From positions 62,001 to 126,000 of the forward strand of contig CAVSDH010000006.1 in NCBI GenBank assembly GCA_963726765.1: 64,000 nucleotides of DNA, read 5' to 3'. The notes beneath the pieces are model-generated. The model searched no databases and had not been told where the DNA came from. It was given only the letters and a program-made list of their open reading frames with translations. A program made the translations under genes and the position numbers. This DNA comes from CAIWHR01 sp963726765 (GTDB taxonomy: Bacteria > Pseudomonadota > Gammaproteobacteria > Burkholderiales > Casimicrobiaceae). This document shows, piece after piece, positions 17,679 through 26,420 of this stretch; position 1 is the first letter of the stretch; each line of letters opens with the position of its first letter.

Positions 17679-18692
17679 ATGCAGATTAGCCCCTTCAGCC
17701 GACCGTTGCGCTGGATAGCCGGACCCGCGTTGGCCGTTGGCTTGCTCGTCGGAACCGCCCAAGCACAGGAATTTGAGCTGAAGGTGTCGCACTTTCTTCC
17801 GCCCAATCACACGTTTCACAAGGAATTGCTTCGCTGGGGCGACGACCTTGCCAAGAAGTCCAACGGCCGGCTGGTCCTGAAGGTGTTCCCCGCCGGACAG
17901 ATGGGGCCTCCCCCGCGCCAGTTCGATCTTGTCAGAACGGGCGTTGCAGATATTGCCATCGGTCTGACGGGAAGCACCCCTGGCCGTTTCCCACTCACGG
18001 AGCTATCGAACCTCCCGTTCATGGTGAACGAAAGCGCCAAGTCATCGAAGGCGCTAACAGAACTGGCACCAAAGTACCTGACCTCTGAATTTGCCGGGGT
18101 GAAGATTCTCTATCTCATGACCACCACGCCGCTCAAGTTTCACATGGCGTCAAAGCAGCTCAATACGATGGCAGACTTCAAGGGACTTCGTATCCGGTAT
18201 GCCGGCGAAGTCTTTGCGGAGTCCGTGAAGGCATTTGGCGCAGTCCCCCTTGCGGTGCAACCCGGTGATGTCGTGGACGCGATGAGCAAGGGCACCATCG
18301 ACGGAGCGTTGTTTCCGTTCGAGGGGGCGCAGAGCTTTCAAGTCGGCACGGTCGCCAAATATTCCTACGAACCGGGCGTCAACGCCGCGAGCTTCTTCTT
18401 CGTGATGAATCCGGGCAGTTATGAAAAATTGCCGCCCGATCTTCGCGCGCTGATCGACCAGACCACAGGTCCGGCCGGTGCCGAGAGGATGGGAAAGCTC
18501 CTCGACGACGCGGAAGTAGAAGGTCGGGCGTATATGACCTCCAAAGGCGTCCAGATCAACCCCTTCTCCGCGGCCACACAAGCCGAGATGCAAGCAGCGG
18601 TTCGGCCAATCGTCGACGAGACCATCGGAAAGCTCGAGGCGAAGGGCCAGCCAGCCCGAGCGATCTACGACGGGCTGCAGAAAGCACGCTGA
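17679..18692 (+). CDS. dctP: TRAP transporter periplasmic receptor
   Basis: The 337-residue receptor has a signal peptide (about 1-31, ending AQAQE) and the DctP fold: KVSHFLPPNHTFHK, the Arg-containing FKGLRIRYAG (about 165), and PGDVVDAMSKGTIDGA. The conserved Arg usually clamps a substrate carboxylate, so the ligand is probably an organic acid. ATG at 17679 has GAGGAGA nine bases upstream. DctQ and DctM follow, giving a complete uptake system. Confidence 0.9.
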   Translation: MQISPFSRPLRWIAGPALAVGLLVGTAQAQEFELKVSHFLPPNHTFHKELLRWGDDLAKKSNGRLVLKVFPAGQMGPPPRQFDLVRTGVADIAIGLTGSTPGRFPLTELSNLPFMVNESAKSSKALTELAPKYLTSEFAGVKILYLMTTTPLKFHMASKQLNTMADFKGLRIRYAGEVFAESVKAFGAVPLAVQPGDVVDAMSKGTIDGALFPFEGAQSFQVGTVAKYSYEPGVNAASFFFVMNPGSYEKLPPDLRALIDQTTGPAGAERMGKLLDDAEVEGRAYMTSKGVQINPFSAATQAEMQAAVRPIVDETIGKLEAKGQPARAIYDGLQKAR

Positions 18693-18764
18693 CGACTATC
18701 GCGCGCGCTGGCTCACCGAAGCGGTAAGCACCCTCTCGTGTCGCCACCCGGTACAAATAGGAGC

Positions 18765-19262
18765 ATGGCGACGAGGGACGACTCGTGGGTGGCTCGGATC
18801 GTGAAGGCCGCGTCATTTGCCGCGGCAATCGCGCTGATTGCCATGATGCTCACAACGGTCGCGGACGTTGTGATGGCCACTCTGTTCAAGCGGCCGATCA
18901 TCGGCGCTTACGACATGGTTGAGACCATGCTGGTCTTCTCGGTCTTTCTGGGGATTCCAGCGACGTTCCTCCGAAACGGAAATATCGTCGTCGATGTGGT
19001 TGATTTCTTCGTCTCCAAGGAAGCGGTGCAGCGGCTGAAGCAACTGGCACAGTTCCTGACCCTGGTCTTTCTCGTACTGCTGTTCTTCAACATGATTACC
19101 CCGGCGTTGGACGCGTACAAATTTGGCGTCAAGAAGCAGGAGCTTGGCCTCCCGCTATGGGTGCTATGGCTTCCGATATTGGTCGGGGTGCTGATGTCGG
19201 CAATCGCGGTGCTCACTTCGCTGATTTGTGGATTCCATCGCGTTGTCAGAAGAAAAGGCTGA
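18765..19262 (+). CDS. dctQ: TRAP transporter small permease
   Basis: This membrane protein of about 165 residues has four hydrophobic segments and the DctQ pattern VVMATLFKRPIIGAYDMVE followed by LRNGNIVVDV. The start is uncertain: ATG at 18765 has GGAG only one base ahead, GTG at 18738 has no clear ribosome site, and GTG at 18789 would also leave the membrane segments intact. The stop is next to the likely TTG start of dctM. Confidence 0.85.
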   Translation: MATRDDSWVARIVKAASFAAAIALIAMMLTTVADVVMATLFKRPIIGAYDMVETMLVFSVFLGIPATFLRNGNIVVDVVDFFVSKEAVQRLKQLAQFLTLVFLVLLFFNMITPALDAYKFGVKKQELGLPLWVLWLPILVGVLMSAIAVLTSLICGFHRVVRRKG

Positions 19263-19264
19263 TC

Positions 19265-20572
19265 TTGTCCGTCCAATGGATCGGCGTCGTTGGCATGCTT
19301 GCGCTCCTGTGCCTCATTTTTCTGCGGGTACCGGTCGCGATCTGCATGGGCCTGGTTGGCTTCTTCGGATACGCCGCGATCGACGGGTGGCACCGTGCGG
19401 CAGCCGTACTCGGGTCCACGCCCTTCGACATGGCGTCGGGATATGCGCTGTCCGTGGTGCCGCTCTTTGTCCTTATGGGTGAGTTGGGGTCAGCGTCCGG
19501 CATGTCGTCTCGCTTGTTTCGCGGAACCAGTTCGCTCTTTGGCGGAACGCGCGGCGCATTGGCCTATGCCTCGATTGGCGCCAACGCGGCGTTCGGCGCG
19601 GTATGCGGTTCGTCGGTAGCCTCGGCGGCAACGATGACTCGAATTTGCGTGCCGGAGATGCGACGGCTCAACTACGACGACCGCCTGTCGACGGGGTCAG
19701 TAGCGGCGGGGGGAACCCTTGGAATCCTGATCCCGCCGTCCCTCATATTTGTCATCTACGCGTTGATCGCGCAGCAATCCGTGCCCAAGCTATTCGCTGC
19801 CGGTCTGTTACCTGGACTGGTGCTGACCGCCTTGTACATCACCGTAGCCGCGCTGGTCGTTCTGTGCAGGCCAGGCTGGGCGCCGAGAGGCGTTTCGCTG
19901 CCGTGGGGACAGCGTCTACGCGACGTACTCGGCATGTGGGAATTCGTTCTGCTCTTTGGTGTCTCGGTTGGAGGCATCTATGCAGGCCTCTTCAGTCCGA
20001 CCGAAGCAGCCGCCATCGGTTCGTTCCTGGCCCTCGTTGTCGGAGTCGTTCAAAGAAAGCTGAAGGGCCCTGCGATATGGGAGTGCTTCGTTGCGACGTT
20101 GAAAACGAGCTGCATGCTGTTCATGATCATCGTCTGCGCGATCATTTTTTCCTATTTTGTGGTTCAGGCACGCCTCCCCGAGGTTCTGGTCGGATGGACG
20201 CAGCGGATGCACTTCTCGCCGACCATGCTGATGCTGACCCTGATCGTCGCCTACATCGTGCTGGGCTGCTTTCTCGAGGGCATCGGACTTGTACTGATCA
20301 CCGTGCCCGTCTTCCTCCCCGCGGTCATAGCGAGCGGCTTCGATCCAATCTGGTTCGGAGTAATCGTCGTGATCGTCGTTGAGCTTGGATTGATCCATCC
20401 TCCGGTGGGCATGAACCTGTTCGTGATCCAGGCACAAATTCCCGAAGTGCCAATCCTCTCCATCTATAAGGGAACAATTCCTTTCCTAATTGCGCCGATC
20501 CTTCTCATTGCGATGCTGATGCTATTACCGCAAATCGCGCTCTATCTGCCGCAACTTCTCTACGGCAATTAG
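19265..20572 (+). CDS. dctM: TRAP transporter large permease
   Basis: The 435-residue product has about twelve hydrophobic segments and DctM motifs such as SGYALSVVPLFVLMGELG, GTLGILIPPSLIFVIYAL, FSPTEAAAIGSF and LIHPPVGMNLFVIQ. The frame extends 108 bases upstream into dctQ. TTG at 19265, two bases after the dctQ stop, gives the normal family length and has AGG eight bases ahead. It is the last gene of the operon; an insertion sequence lies 60 bp downstream. Confidence 0.88.
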   Translation: MSVQWIGVVGMLALLCLIFLRVPVAICMGLVGFFGYAAIDGWHRAAAVLGSTPFDMASGYALSVVPLFVLMGELGSASGMSSRLFRGTSSLFGGTRGALAYASIGANAAFGAVCGSSVASAATMTRICVPEMRRLNYDDRLSTGSVAAGGTLGILIPPSLIFVIYALIAQQSVPKLFAAGLLPGLVLTALYITVAALVVLCRPGWAPRGVSLPWGQRLRDVLGMWEFVLLFGVSVGGIYAGLFSPTEAAAIGSFLALVVGVVQRKLKGPAIWECFVATLKTSCMLFMIIVCAIIFSYFVVQARLPEVLVGWTQRMHFSPTMLMLTLIVAYIVLGCFLEGIGLVLITVPVFLPAVIASGFDPIWFGVIVVIVVELGLIHPPVGMNLFVIQAQIPEVPILSIYKGTIPFLIAPILLIAMLMLLPQIALYLPQLLYGN

Positions 20573-20631
20573 CTCGTCACTCGGTCGACCATCGAAGCCC
20601 CGCGAAAAGCCCCAACGGATATGTTGACTAG

Positions 20632-21464
20632 AACCTATCTCAAATTCGTTTCAGGAGCATCGTGATGCTGGCGAGCTGGACGAAGCCCAGGAAGTTTTCG
20701 GAGTAGTACTCCCAGCGAATGAGGATGCGGCGTTGCCATTGCAGCCATGCGAAATAGCGCTCAACCAGCCAGCGTCGCTCATAGCGCCGCAGGCGGCGTC
20801 CGTCCTGTGTCTTGAGCTTCCGATTCGAGCGATGCGGCGCAATCATCTCCACTCCTTGCTTCTTCAGCGACGCATCGAGTTCGTCGCTGTCGTAAGCCTT
20901 ATCGCCAATCAGGTTCTCCGGCTTCGCCTCGATCATGTAGAAGTCGAAGCTGAGCTGCACCAGCGTGACTTCATGATGATTCGCCGCATGCGTGCTCACC
21001 GACAGCGGCAGGCCGTGGCGATCGACAATGGCCATGATCTTGACGCCCTTGCCGCGCTTCGTCGGCCCAATTTCGTCGCCGCCGCCTTTCGCCGCAGCAA
21101 ACGTCGCATCAATGAAGCACTCGCGCTCGTCGATGTCGCCTTGGTCACGCAGCGCATTGGCCAAGTCAGTAAGAACGCGCCCGCAGAATTTCTTGTTGGC
21201 ACCACTGCTGGAAGCGGCGATGCACCGTCTTGTAGTTCGGATAGCACTGCGGCAGCATGTGCCACTGCGCACCCGTGTTCAGAATCCACAGCACGGCATC
21301 CAAGACTTGTCGTGCCGGCACCGGCTTGCGCCCAGGACGACCGTCGGGAATGTTCTCCTCGGGAAAGTGCTCCCGAATCCGCTCCCACTGAACGTCGCTC
21401 AATCGCTGCATGCATCCGATTGTAGGCAATGAAATTCAAATTTCAACCGATTTTGAGATAGGTT
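20632..21464. mobile_element. IS5-family insertion sequence (IS427-like), complete
   Basis: The 833-bp element has terminal inverted repeats AACCTATCTCAAA at both ends and is flanked by CTAG on each side (20628-20631 and 21465-21468), read as the target duplication. It carries a two-frame transposase on the minus strand. It sits in the gap after dctM and before the leftward sulfatase, and interrupts no recognisable gene. Length and target site fit the IS427 subgroup. Confidence 0.88.
20640..21429 (-). CDS. IS5-family transposase in two overlapping frames
   Basis: The first frame (21429 down to 21166, 87 residues) holds the DUF4096-type helix-turn-helix head: LSDVQWERI, DGRPGRKP and WILNTGAQWHMLP. 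The second (20640 to about 21272) has the catalytic domain with FIDATF (Asp), LIGDKAYDSDEL (Asp) and VERYFAWLQWQRR (Glu). Passing from the first to the second needs a +1 (or -2) shift near 21180-21200, around AACAAGAAATTC on the minus strand. Two-frame transposases are usual in this subgroup, so this is probably natural. Confidence 0.85.
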
Positions 21465-21605
21465 CTAGTAGTTCTTCAACTTAATAGACCCGATGCAGTC
21501 CGTCGTTAATGCGGAAACACGACGCTCGCTGCCAGAGAAGCAGCCGTTCGGACTCCCTTGACGCCAAGGATTCTCAGGAACCAATCAAGCGCGGTGACAC
21601 GCCCG

Positions 21606-21632
21606 AAGGGCGGCCCATAACGGGCCGCCCTT
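21606..21632. terminator. Hairpin terminator downstream of the sulfatase
   Basis: A perfect 11-bp stem (AAGGGCGGCCC with GGGCCGCCCTT) encloses a 5-base loop, 18 bases after the leftward sulfatase stop. There is no long T run on either side, so it may be an attenuated or bidirectional terminator. The rest of 21469-21649 shows no gene. Confidence 0.7.
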
Positions 21633-21649
21633 CAGTTTGGCTCCTCCGG

Positions 21650-23287
21650 TTACTGGCTGGTGCCCTTAGCCGCGGCCGCCGCCTGCGCCATCCTTTTGGC
21701 CATCTCCGCCTTCACGGCGTCGAGGTTGAAGCTCGCGCCCCGCTGCATCGGCGGGTAGTCGATGAACGTCTGCAGTGCCTTGCCCATCACCTGCTGGACG
21801 AACACGAAGCGCCAGAATTGGTACTTGAACCAATCGAAATACTGCTGCGCGCCCTCTTTCGTCCCACTGTCGGGCCAGCCCGTGCGCTCGAATGGATCGA
21901 GTCTCAGGTTGATCAAATAGGGCACGTCAACGTGCGTCTTTTCGCCCAGCCACCCCCGAGGTTGGTCAATGAAGCGGTACTTGTAATCGTCGATGCGCAC
22001 CGCGCCGACGGTGCTTTCGCCAAGATAGAAAATTTCGTGACGCGCGGACGGCCCCTTGCCGGTGATCGCTGCCAACTGGTTGTAGCCATCCAGATGGTTC
22101 TTGTAGGTGCGGTCGCCGATCGTCTTGCCCTTCAGCAATTCTTCGGTGATGTTCGGATTGCCGGCCGCGGCCACGAAGGTAGGCAGCCAGTCCAGGCCCG
22201 AGAAGATGCCGTTCTGCACCGAGTCCGCCGGGACCTTGCCGGGCCAGCGCAGGATCGCGGGCACACGGAAACCGCCTTCCATGACGGTGCCCTTGCTCTG
22301 CGCGAACGGTGTCTGTCCGCCATCGGGCCAAGTGAAGACCTCGGTTCCGTTGTCGGTGGTGAAGAGAACGATCGTGTTGTCGTCAACGCCCATGTCCTTC
22401 AGCTTCTTCATTACCAGACCGATATCGTCGTCGAGCTGGGCCATGCCGGCTTCCTCTTCCGACCAGCCGTTCTCCGAGTTGCGCATCGCTTCGTACTTCG
22501 GGGAGAGATGGGTGACGATGTGCATGCGCGTCGGGTTCAACCAGACGAAGAACGGCTTGCCGTCCTTCTTGGCCTTGTCCATGAAATTGATCGCGAAGTC
22601 GCGGATCTCGTCGTCCACGGTTTCCATGCGCTTGGGGTAGAGCGTGCCGGCATCCTCGATCCTCTGTTTGCCGATCTTGCCCCAGCGCGGCATCTCGGTG
22701 GGGTCGTCCTTGTCGGTAGCCCAGCTGTGGACCATGTTGCGCGGGCCGACCACGTTCAACAGGTTTTGCGGATAGTTGGGATGCGCCGGGTCCTCCATCG
22801 CATCGAGGTGATACAAATAGCCGAAGAACTCGTCGAAACCGTGAACGGTGGGCAGGAATTCGTTCAGGTCGCCAAGGTGGTTCTTGCCGAACTGGCCCGT
22901 GGCGTAGCCCATGGACTTCAGCACGGTGGCGATGGTCACCGCTTCCGCCGGCAGGCCGATCTTCGACCCGGCCTGGCCGACTGTCGTCATGCCGGTGCGG
23001 ATCGGCAGTTCGCCCGTGATGAAGTTCGCGCGACCCGCCGTACAGCTCGCCTCAGCGTAGTAGTCGGTGAACAGCATGCCCTCTTTGGCGATCTTGTCGA
23101 GGTTGGGCGTACGCCCCGCCATCATGCCGCGATGGTAGGCGCCGATGTTCCACATGCCGATGTCGTCGCCCATGATGACGACGATGTTGGGTTGCTTGGC
23201 CGGGGCTTGGGCAAATGCTGGGGTTGCCGCGCCCAGCGCAATCGCGCCGCCTGCCATAAGTCCGGTCCACAGGTGTTTAAGTCTCAT
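21650..23287 (-). CDS. Exported arylsulfatase
   Basis: The 545-residue enzyme hydrolyses sulfate esters. After a signal peptide (about 1-27, ending AFAQA) come the metal motif VIMGDDIGMWN, the formylglycine motif CTAGRAN (Cys at about residue 80, C-x-A-x-R), GYATGQFGKNHLGD and the second metal motif FTTDNGTEV. ATG at 23287 has GGAG five bases upstream and is preferred to a start 36 bases earlier. No formylglycine-generating enzyme is in the window. It stands alone between the IS element and the regulator trio. Confidence 0.9.
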   Translation of the reverse strand: MRLKHLWTGLMAGGAIALGAATPAFAQAPAKQPNIVVIMGDDIGMWNIGAYHRGMMAGRTPNLDKIAKEGMLFTDYYAEASCTAGRANFITGELPIRTGMTTVGQAGSKIGLPAEAVTIATVLKSMGYATGQFGKNHLGDLNEFLPTVHGFDEFFGYLYHLDAMEDPAHPNYPQNLLNVVGPRNMVHSWATDKDDPTEMPRWGKIGKQRIEDAGTLYPKRMETVDDEIRDFAINFMDKAKKDGKPFFVWLNPTRMHIVTHLSPKYEAMRNSENGWSEEEAGMAQLDDDIGLVMKKLKDMGVDDNTIVLFTTDNGTEVFTWPDGGQTPFAQSKGTVMEGGFRVPAILRWPGKVPADSVQNGIFSGLDWLPTFVAAAGNPNITEELLKGKTIGDRTYKNHLDGYNQLAAITGKGPSARHEIFYLGESTVGAVRIDDYKYRFIDQPRGWLGEKTHVDVPYLINLRLDPFERTGWPDSGTKEGAQQYFDWFKYQFWRFVFVQQVMGKALQTFIDYPPMQRGASFNLDAVKAEMAKRMAQAAAAAKGTSQ

Positions 23288-23743
23288 AGGTTCTCCAAGG
23301 TATTGATGAACTTTCAGCCGCACACTACGGTGTACCCACAGCGAAACTCACTGCCTGGAGCGGGACGACGCGGTGCCGAGAGCGGAACGATACGCATTTT
23401 CCGCGTCTCGGTCGAGCCGTTCCATTGATGGTGCGGCGACTGCCACCGCCACAATCCGCCGGTTGTCACAATTGAAGTTGAAACCATGATTGGATCAAGG
23501 TCTAGGCGCTTCACGATGTCGCTCCTCTGTGAAATAGTGGCGATTCGAGTAGGTGTTATCCCGATTACCCAGAATCCACGCGATACCTATGGTCGTAGCC
23601 TACGCGGCCATTCCACAAGTGTTCGGCGTGGCTCCTCGGATCGTCGCGTCAGTATTGCTCTGATTGAGGTGTCCATAAAACGTGGGTATCTTCATGTTCG
23701 GCCAGAACCGGACACAAGCAAACAACCACCACCAGCGCACAGA
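23288..23743. other. Intergenic region without a supported gene
   Basis: This 456-bp stretch is somewhat less GC-rich than its surroundings. A 34-codon frame at 23649-23753 (minus) starts at an ATG overlapping the stop of the membrane protein and would encode a short hydrophobic leader ending in WTPQSEQY. I cannot tell whether it is translated. I see no RNA gene or repeat. Confidence 0.4.
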
Positions 23744-24184
23744 TCACTGCCATCGGTTCGCCCGCTGTTTGACGTAGTGGCGATAGACGTAGACCCATGG
23801 GATCACGATCGGCATCAGGATCACACCGGCGGCGATGGCCTTGAAGTCTTCGGCGAAGGTCGGCGGAAGCTGTCCCGAGGACCATTGCGGCAGCGCGAAA
23901 GCGATCAGCCAGATCGTCTTCCACACGAACTCGAACATCAGCAAGGGAAGCATCTGCAGCGGGTAGCGCAGGCCGACGAACGCGAGCAGCCACACGGCGC
24001 CGAGCAGGCTGGGGATTACGCCGCGCGCCATCGGCTCATGACTGAACAGGGCGGGCACGATCGTCGCGCCCAACCCGACCACGAGCAAAAGGTAAGTGGC
24101 GCGCAGGACATAGAGTCGCACCAGCGATACGTCGCACGCGGTGTCCGCGCCCGGACGTGTAACGGATGCGGCAGTCGAAGTCAC
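23744..24184 (-). CDS. Unrecognised four-helix membrane protein
   Basis: The 146-residue protein has four hydrophobic segments (about 28-48, 56-76, 80-100, 118-137) and short loops. I do not recognise the family. GTG at 24184 has AGGA six bases ahead. It is the third gene after a DUF2975 membrane protein and a small XRE regulator on the same strand, 15 bp from the regulator, so it is probably under the same control. Confidence 0.65.
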   Translation of the reverse strand: MTSTAASVTRPGADTACDVSLVRLYVLRATYLLLVVGLGATIVPALFSHEPMARGVIPSLLGAVWLLAFVGLRYPLQMLPLLMFEFVWKTIWLIAFALPQWSSGQLPPTFAEDFKAIAAGVILMPIVIPWVYVYRHYVKQRANRWQ

Positions 24185-24199
24185 TTCGATTCCTGTGAA

Positions 24200-24448
24200 T
24201 TAGAAAGCGGCACGCATGGGCTCGGGCGCCTGCTGAGAGGGCGAGTCCGGCTGGAATTGAAGCAACTCACCAGGCTGGCACTGCAGAACCTCGCAGATCG
24301 CCTCGAGGGTCGAAAAGCGGATGGCGCGCGCCTTCCCCGTTTTGAGGATCGACAGATTGGCAAGCGTGATGTCGATCCGGTCGGCGAGCTCCGTCAGGGT
24401 CATCCGCCGAGCGTGAAGAAGATCGTCGAGCTTGACGATGATCGCCAC
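24200..24448 (-). CDS. Small XRE/Cro-CI-type regulator (YozG-like)
   Basis: The 82-residue protein is almost entirely one helix-turn-helix domain: LDDLLHARRMTLTELADRI, then ITLANLSILKTGKARAIRFSTLEAICEVLQCQPGEL split over the recognition and closing helices. A proline- and glutamine-rich tail follows. GTG at 24448 begins one base after the DUF2975 stop. Such regulators are commonly paired with DUF2975 membrane proteins, and the strong inverted repeat upstream is a likely binding site. Confidence 0.85.
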   Translation of the reverse strand: MAIIVKLDDLLHARRMTLTELADRIDITLANLSILKTGKARAIRFSTLEAICEVLQCQPGELLQFQPDSPSQQAPEPMRAAF

Positions 24449-24449
24449 G

Positions 24450-24968
24450 TCACACCGTACCTTGGAGGTCTTCCCGCATCCGCGCTCCTTCGGCGAAGAC
24501 GAGCGCGAGGACGAAGGTCAGAACGACGGCAAGCCAGCCGCTGGGGGAAAAGCCGGCATCGAGGTGAAGCGGATGGGCGGGCGTCGAAACTGCCGTGCCG
24601 ATGGCGCCGATGACGAAGCTAAGGAGCTGGAGAGTGAGCAGCACCCAGGCGATGACTTGAAGGCGGTGGGCGTTCGCGGCGACGAACGGATCGCCCCCGC
24701 GCACGGTCTCGACGATCGCGAGCAGCCGCCTGAGGACGGCATGATTGAGAGGGATCGCAACCAGGCCGAGGAGCGCAATCGCGCGCAACCCGGTCATCAT
24801 CGAAGGGATCGCAGAAGCCGGAGGAATGCCGAGCGCGGTGAGTGTCCATTGCTCGGCGACGATGGTCGCGATCAGCAGCGCGAGGATCGCCGCGCCGACC
24901 AGCCAGTTGAGAATGATCAGGATGCGCAGCGCGGCCCATGCCAGAGGTAGCATCGACGAGTTTTTCAC
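24450..24968 (-). CDS. DUF2975-family membrane protein
   Basis: The 172-residue protein has four membrane segments (about 8-33, 52-74, 103-125, 140-162) and the central motif IVETVRGGDPFVAANAHRL typical of DUF2975. GTG at 24968 is preferred to the adjacent TTG because GGAGGG lies seven bases ahead. It is the first gene of a trio with the XRE regulator and another membrane protein. The function of DUF2975 is not known to me beyond this pairing. Confidence 0.82.
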   Translation of the reverse strand: MKNSSMLPLAWAALRILIILNWLVGAAILALLIATIVAEQWTLTALGIPPASAIPSMMTGLRAIALLGLVAIPLNHAVLRRLLAIVETVRGGDPFVAANAHRLQVIAWVLLTLQLLSFVIGAIGTAVSTPAHPLHLDAGFSPSGWLAVVLTFVLALVFAEGARMREDLQGTV

Positions 24969-24985
24969 CAAAGGGCCCTCCGATT

Positions 24986-25021
24986 GATATCGATAAACGA
25001 TATCTCATTTATCGTTTATCG
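24986..25021 (-). promoter_or_regulatory. Inverted-repeat operator ahead of the DUF2975-XRE genes
   Basis: CGATAAACGATA (24991-25002) is repeated in inverse as TATCGTTTATCG (25010-25021) with a 7-base spacer. GATATC occurs at 24986-24991 and 24999-25004, adding a nested repeat. The site is AT-rich inside GC-rich DNA and lies 18 bases before the first start codon, which suits autoregulation by the XRE protein (inference). The remainder of 24972-25313 shows only an imperfect GC-rich hairpin near 25158-25190. Confidence 0.65.
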
Positions 25022-25313
25022 GCAAGCCCCCTCCCTTCGCTGATCGGATTGCCCGCAGTGGGTCAACAACGGTCGAACCGTCTTACGGCTTCTTCGTGGC
25101 GCGCGCCACATGAAAGACAAGGTGCTGACCGGTTTCGTCGTCGCCTCGTGAACAAAACGCGCGGGCCACCCTTGAGGGGGTGACCCGCGTGGTCAGCAAA
25201 CCGACCGGTCCGCAAGCCGGCTTTCATGACGGAGTTAGAATCCAACACTCGGCTACGAGAGGGATACGTCGCGCGGCAGACCCACGTTGGCGGGCGAAAC
25301 AGGAGATTCGGTC

Positions 25314-26009
25314 ATGAACGATAACCGTTGGCTTCGCATCATTGCGCTCGTGGCACTCTGTTTCCTTTCGAGCGCCGCTTTCGGCGAGACACCCGAATCG
25401 CCGGACAGCCTGGTTCGGGTCAAACCGCGGCAGATGGAAATGGCGTGGCTGCTGCCGGGCGCCGATTTTCGGCCGTACACCAAGGTGATCATCGACCGGA
25501 CCCAGGTCGCCTTCCGGCAAAACTGGCTGAAGGACTACAACCTCAACGCCCAAGTGGGTCAATGGGTGACGCAGGAACAGGCGGCCAAGATCATGGCGGC
25601 GGCGCAGACCAACTTCGATGACATCTTTCGCGACGCGTTTCGCAAAGCCGGGTACGAAGTGGTCACGACTCCTGGACCCGATGTCCTGCGAGTGAACTCG
25701 GGCATCCTGGACCTCAACGTCAACGCGCCGCTCGGGGGGAGCACCGGACAGACTGTATGGATCATCAGCGCCGGTGACGCCGCGCTGATCGTCGAAGTCC
25801 GCGATACGATCACCAACGCGTTGCTCGGGCGTGTCGCGGACAGGCGCGCGACGCAGGAGCTTGGCCGGCAGATAGCGACCACGGCGAACAACATTTACGA
25901 TTTTCGCCTGCTCTTCAATCTTTGGGCCGGAATCTGCGTCAAGGCGCTAACCGAACTCAAGTCGGTGTCGCCGGTGCCGAAGGATCTGGCTCCCAATCAG
26001 AGCCTTTGA
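25314..26009 (+). CDS. Exported DUF3313-like protein
   Basis: This 231-residue protein has a signal peptide (about 1-26, ending SAAFGE). The body resembles DUF3313: a tyrosine-containing YTKVIIDRTQVAF, EQAAKIMAAAQTNFDDIF, GPDVLRVNSGILDLNVNAP and AALIVEVRDTITNALLGRVADRR. Most relatives are lipoproteins, but no lipobox Cys is visible here. ATG at 25314 has AGGAGA seven bases upstream. The function is unknown. Confidence 0.78.
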   Translation: MNDNRWLRIIALVALCFLSSAAFGETPESPDSLVRVKPRQMEMAWLLPGADFRPYTKVIIDRTQVAFRQNWLKDYNLNAQVGQWVTQEQAAKIMAAAQTNFDDIFRDAFRKAGYEVVTTPGPDVLRVNSGILDLNVNAPLGGSTGQTVWIISAGDAALIVEVRDTITNALLGRVADRRATQELGRQIATTANNIYDFRLLFNLWAGICVKALTELKSVSPVPKDLAPNQSL

Positions 26010-26017
26010 ACGCGCGC

Positions 26018-26134
26018 GGCCTCCTTGACACGCCTGTCGGTCAGAAATGGTTCCCGTGGTTCCAAGTGTATGGCCCGGAGAAGGCGATCATGCATAAGAA
26101 CTGGAGCTTGGCGGACATCGGCAAGGCGAGCTAA
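26018..26134 (+). pseudogene. C-terminal remnant of a DUF1254/DUF1214 protein
   Basis: After the DUF3313 stop, one frame reads GLLDTPVGQKWFPWFQVYGP, then EKAIMHKNWSLADIG and a stop. This matches the closing segment of DUF1214 proteins, where an FRFYGP motif is followed by a Lys/Trp and a D-I motif. The remaining several hundred residues are missing. No start or ribosome site is evident, so it is a truncated relic and marks a recombination endpoint. Confidence 0.6.
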
Positions 26135-26420
26135 ACACCCGATCGCCGGCTAACAACCGGTGGCAGCGGACGGCACCCAAACGCAAGTTGCAACGGCGGC
26201 ACGGAACGTCTGCTTCGTCGCGCCTTCTACTTCCGTTTTGGGGCGTCACCAGTCGTTGGCCGATGCATGTACCAAGCGCGCGGCCCAGAGCAGTCGGGGC
26301 GCCGTTCGGCCACGGCTCAGGTCAGCCTCCCCTTTCGGCGTTTTTGATCACACCGCAGCCGGCAATTTTGCGCCCGGTCCTTCGGCGTAATTTGCAGCGG
26401 GCTACCTCGCAGCCACTTGG
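26135..26420. other. Intergenic region, nothing identified
   Basis: I see no supportable gene, RNA or hairpin here. Frames that stay open show no protein-like composition. Confidence 0.5.

Noticed and set aside
26135..26200. Integron attC-like site (GGCTAACAACC)
   Set aside because: No matching core site or second arm could be found, and there is no integrase.
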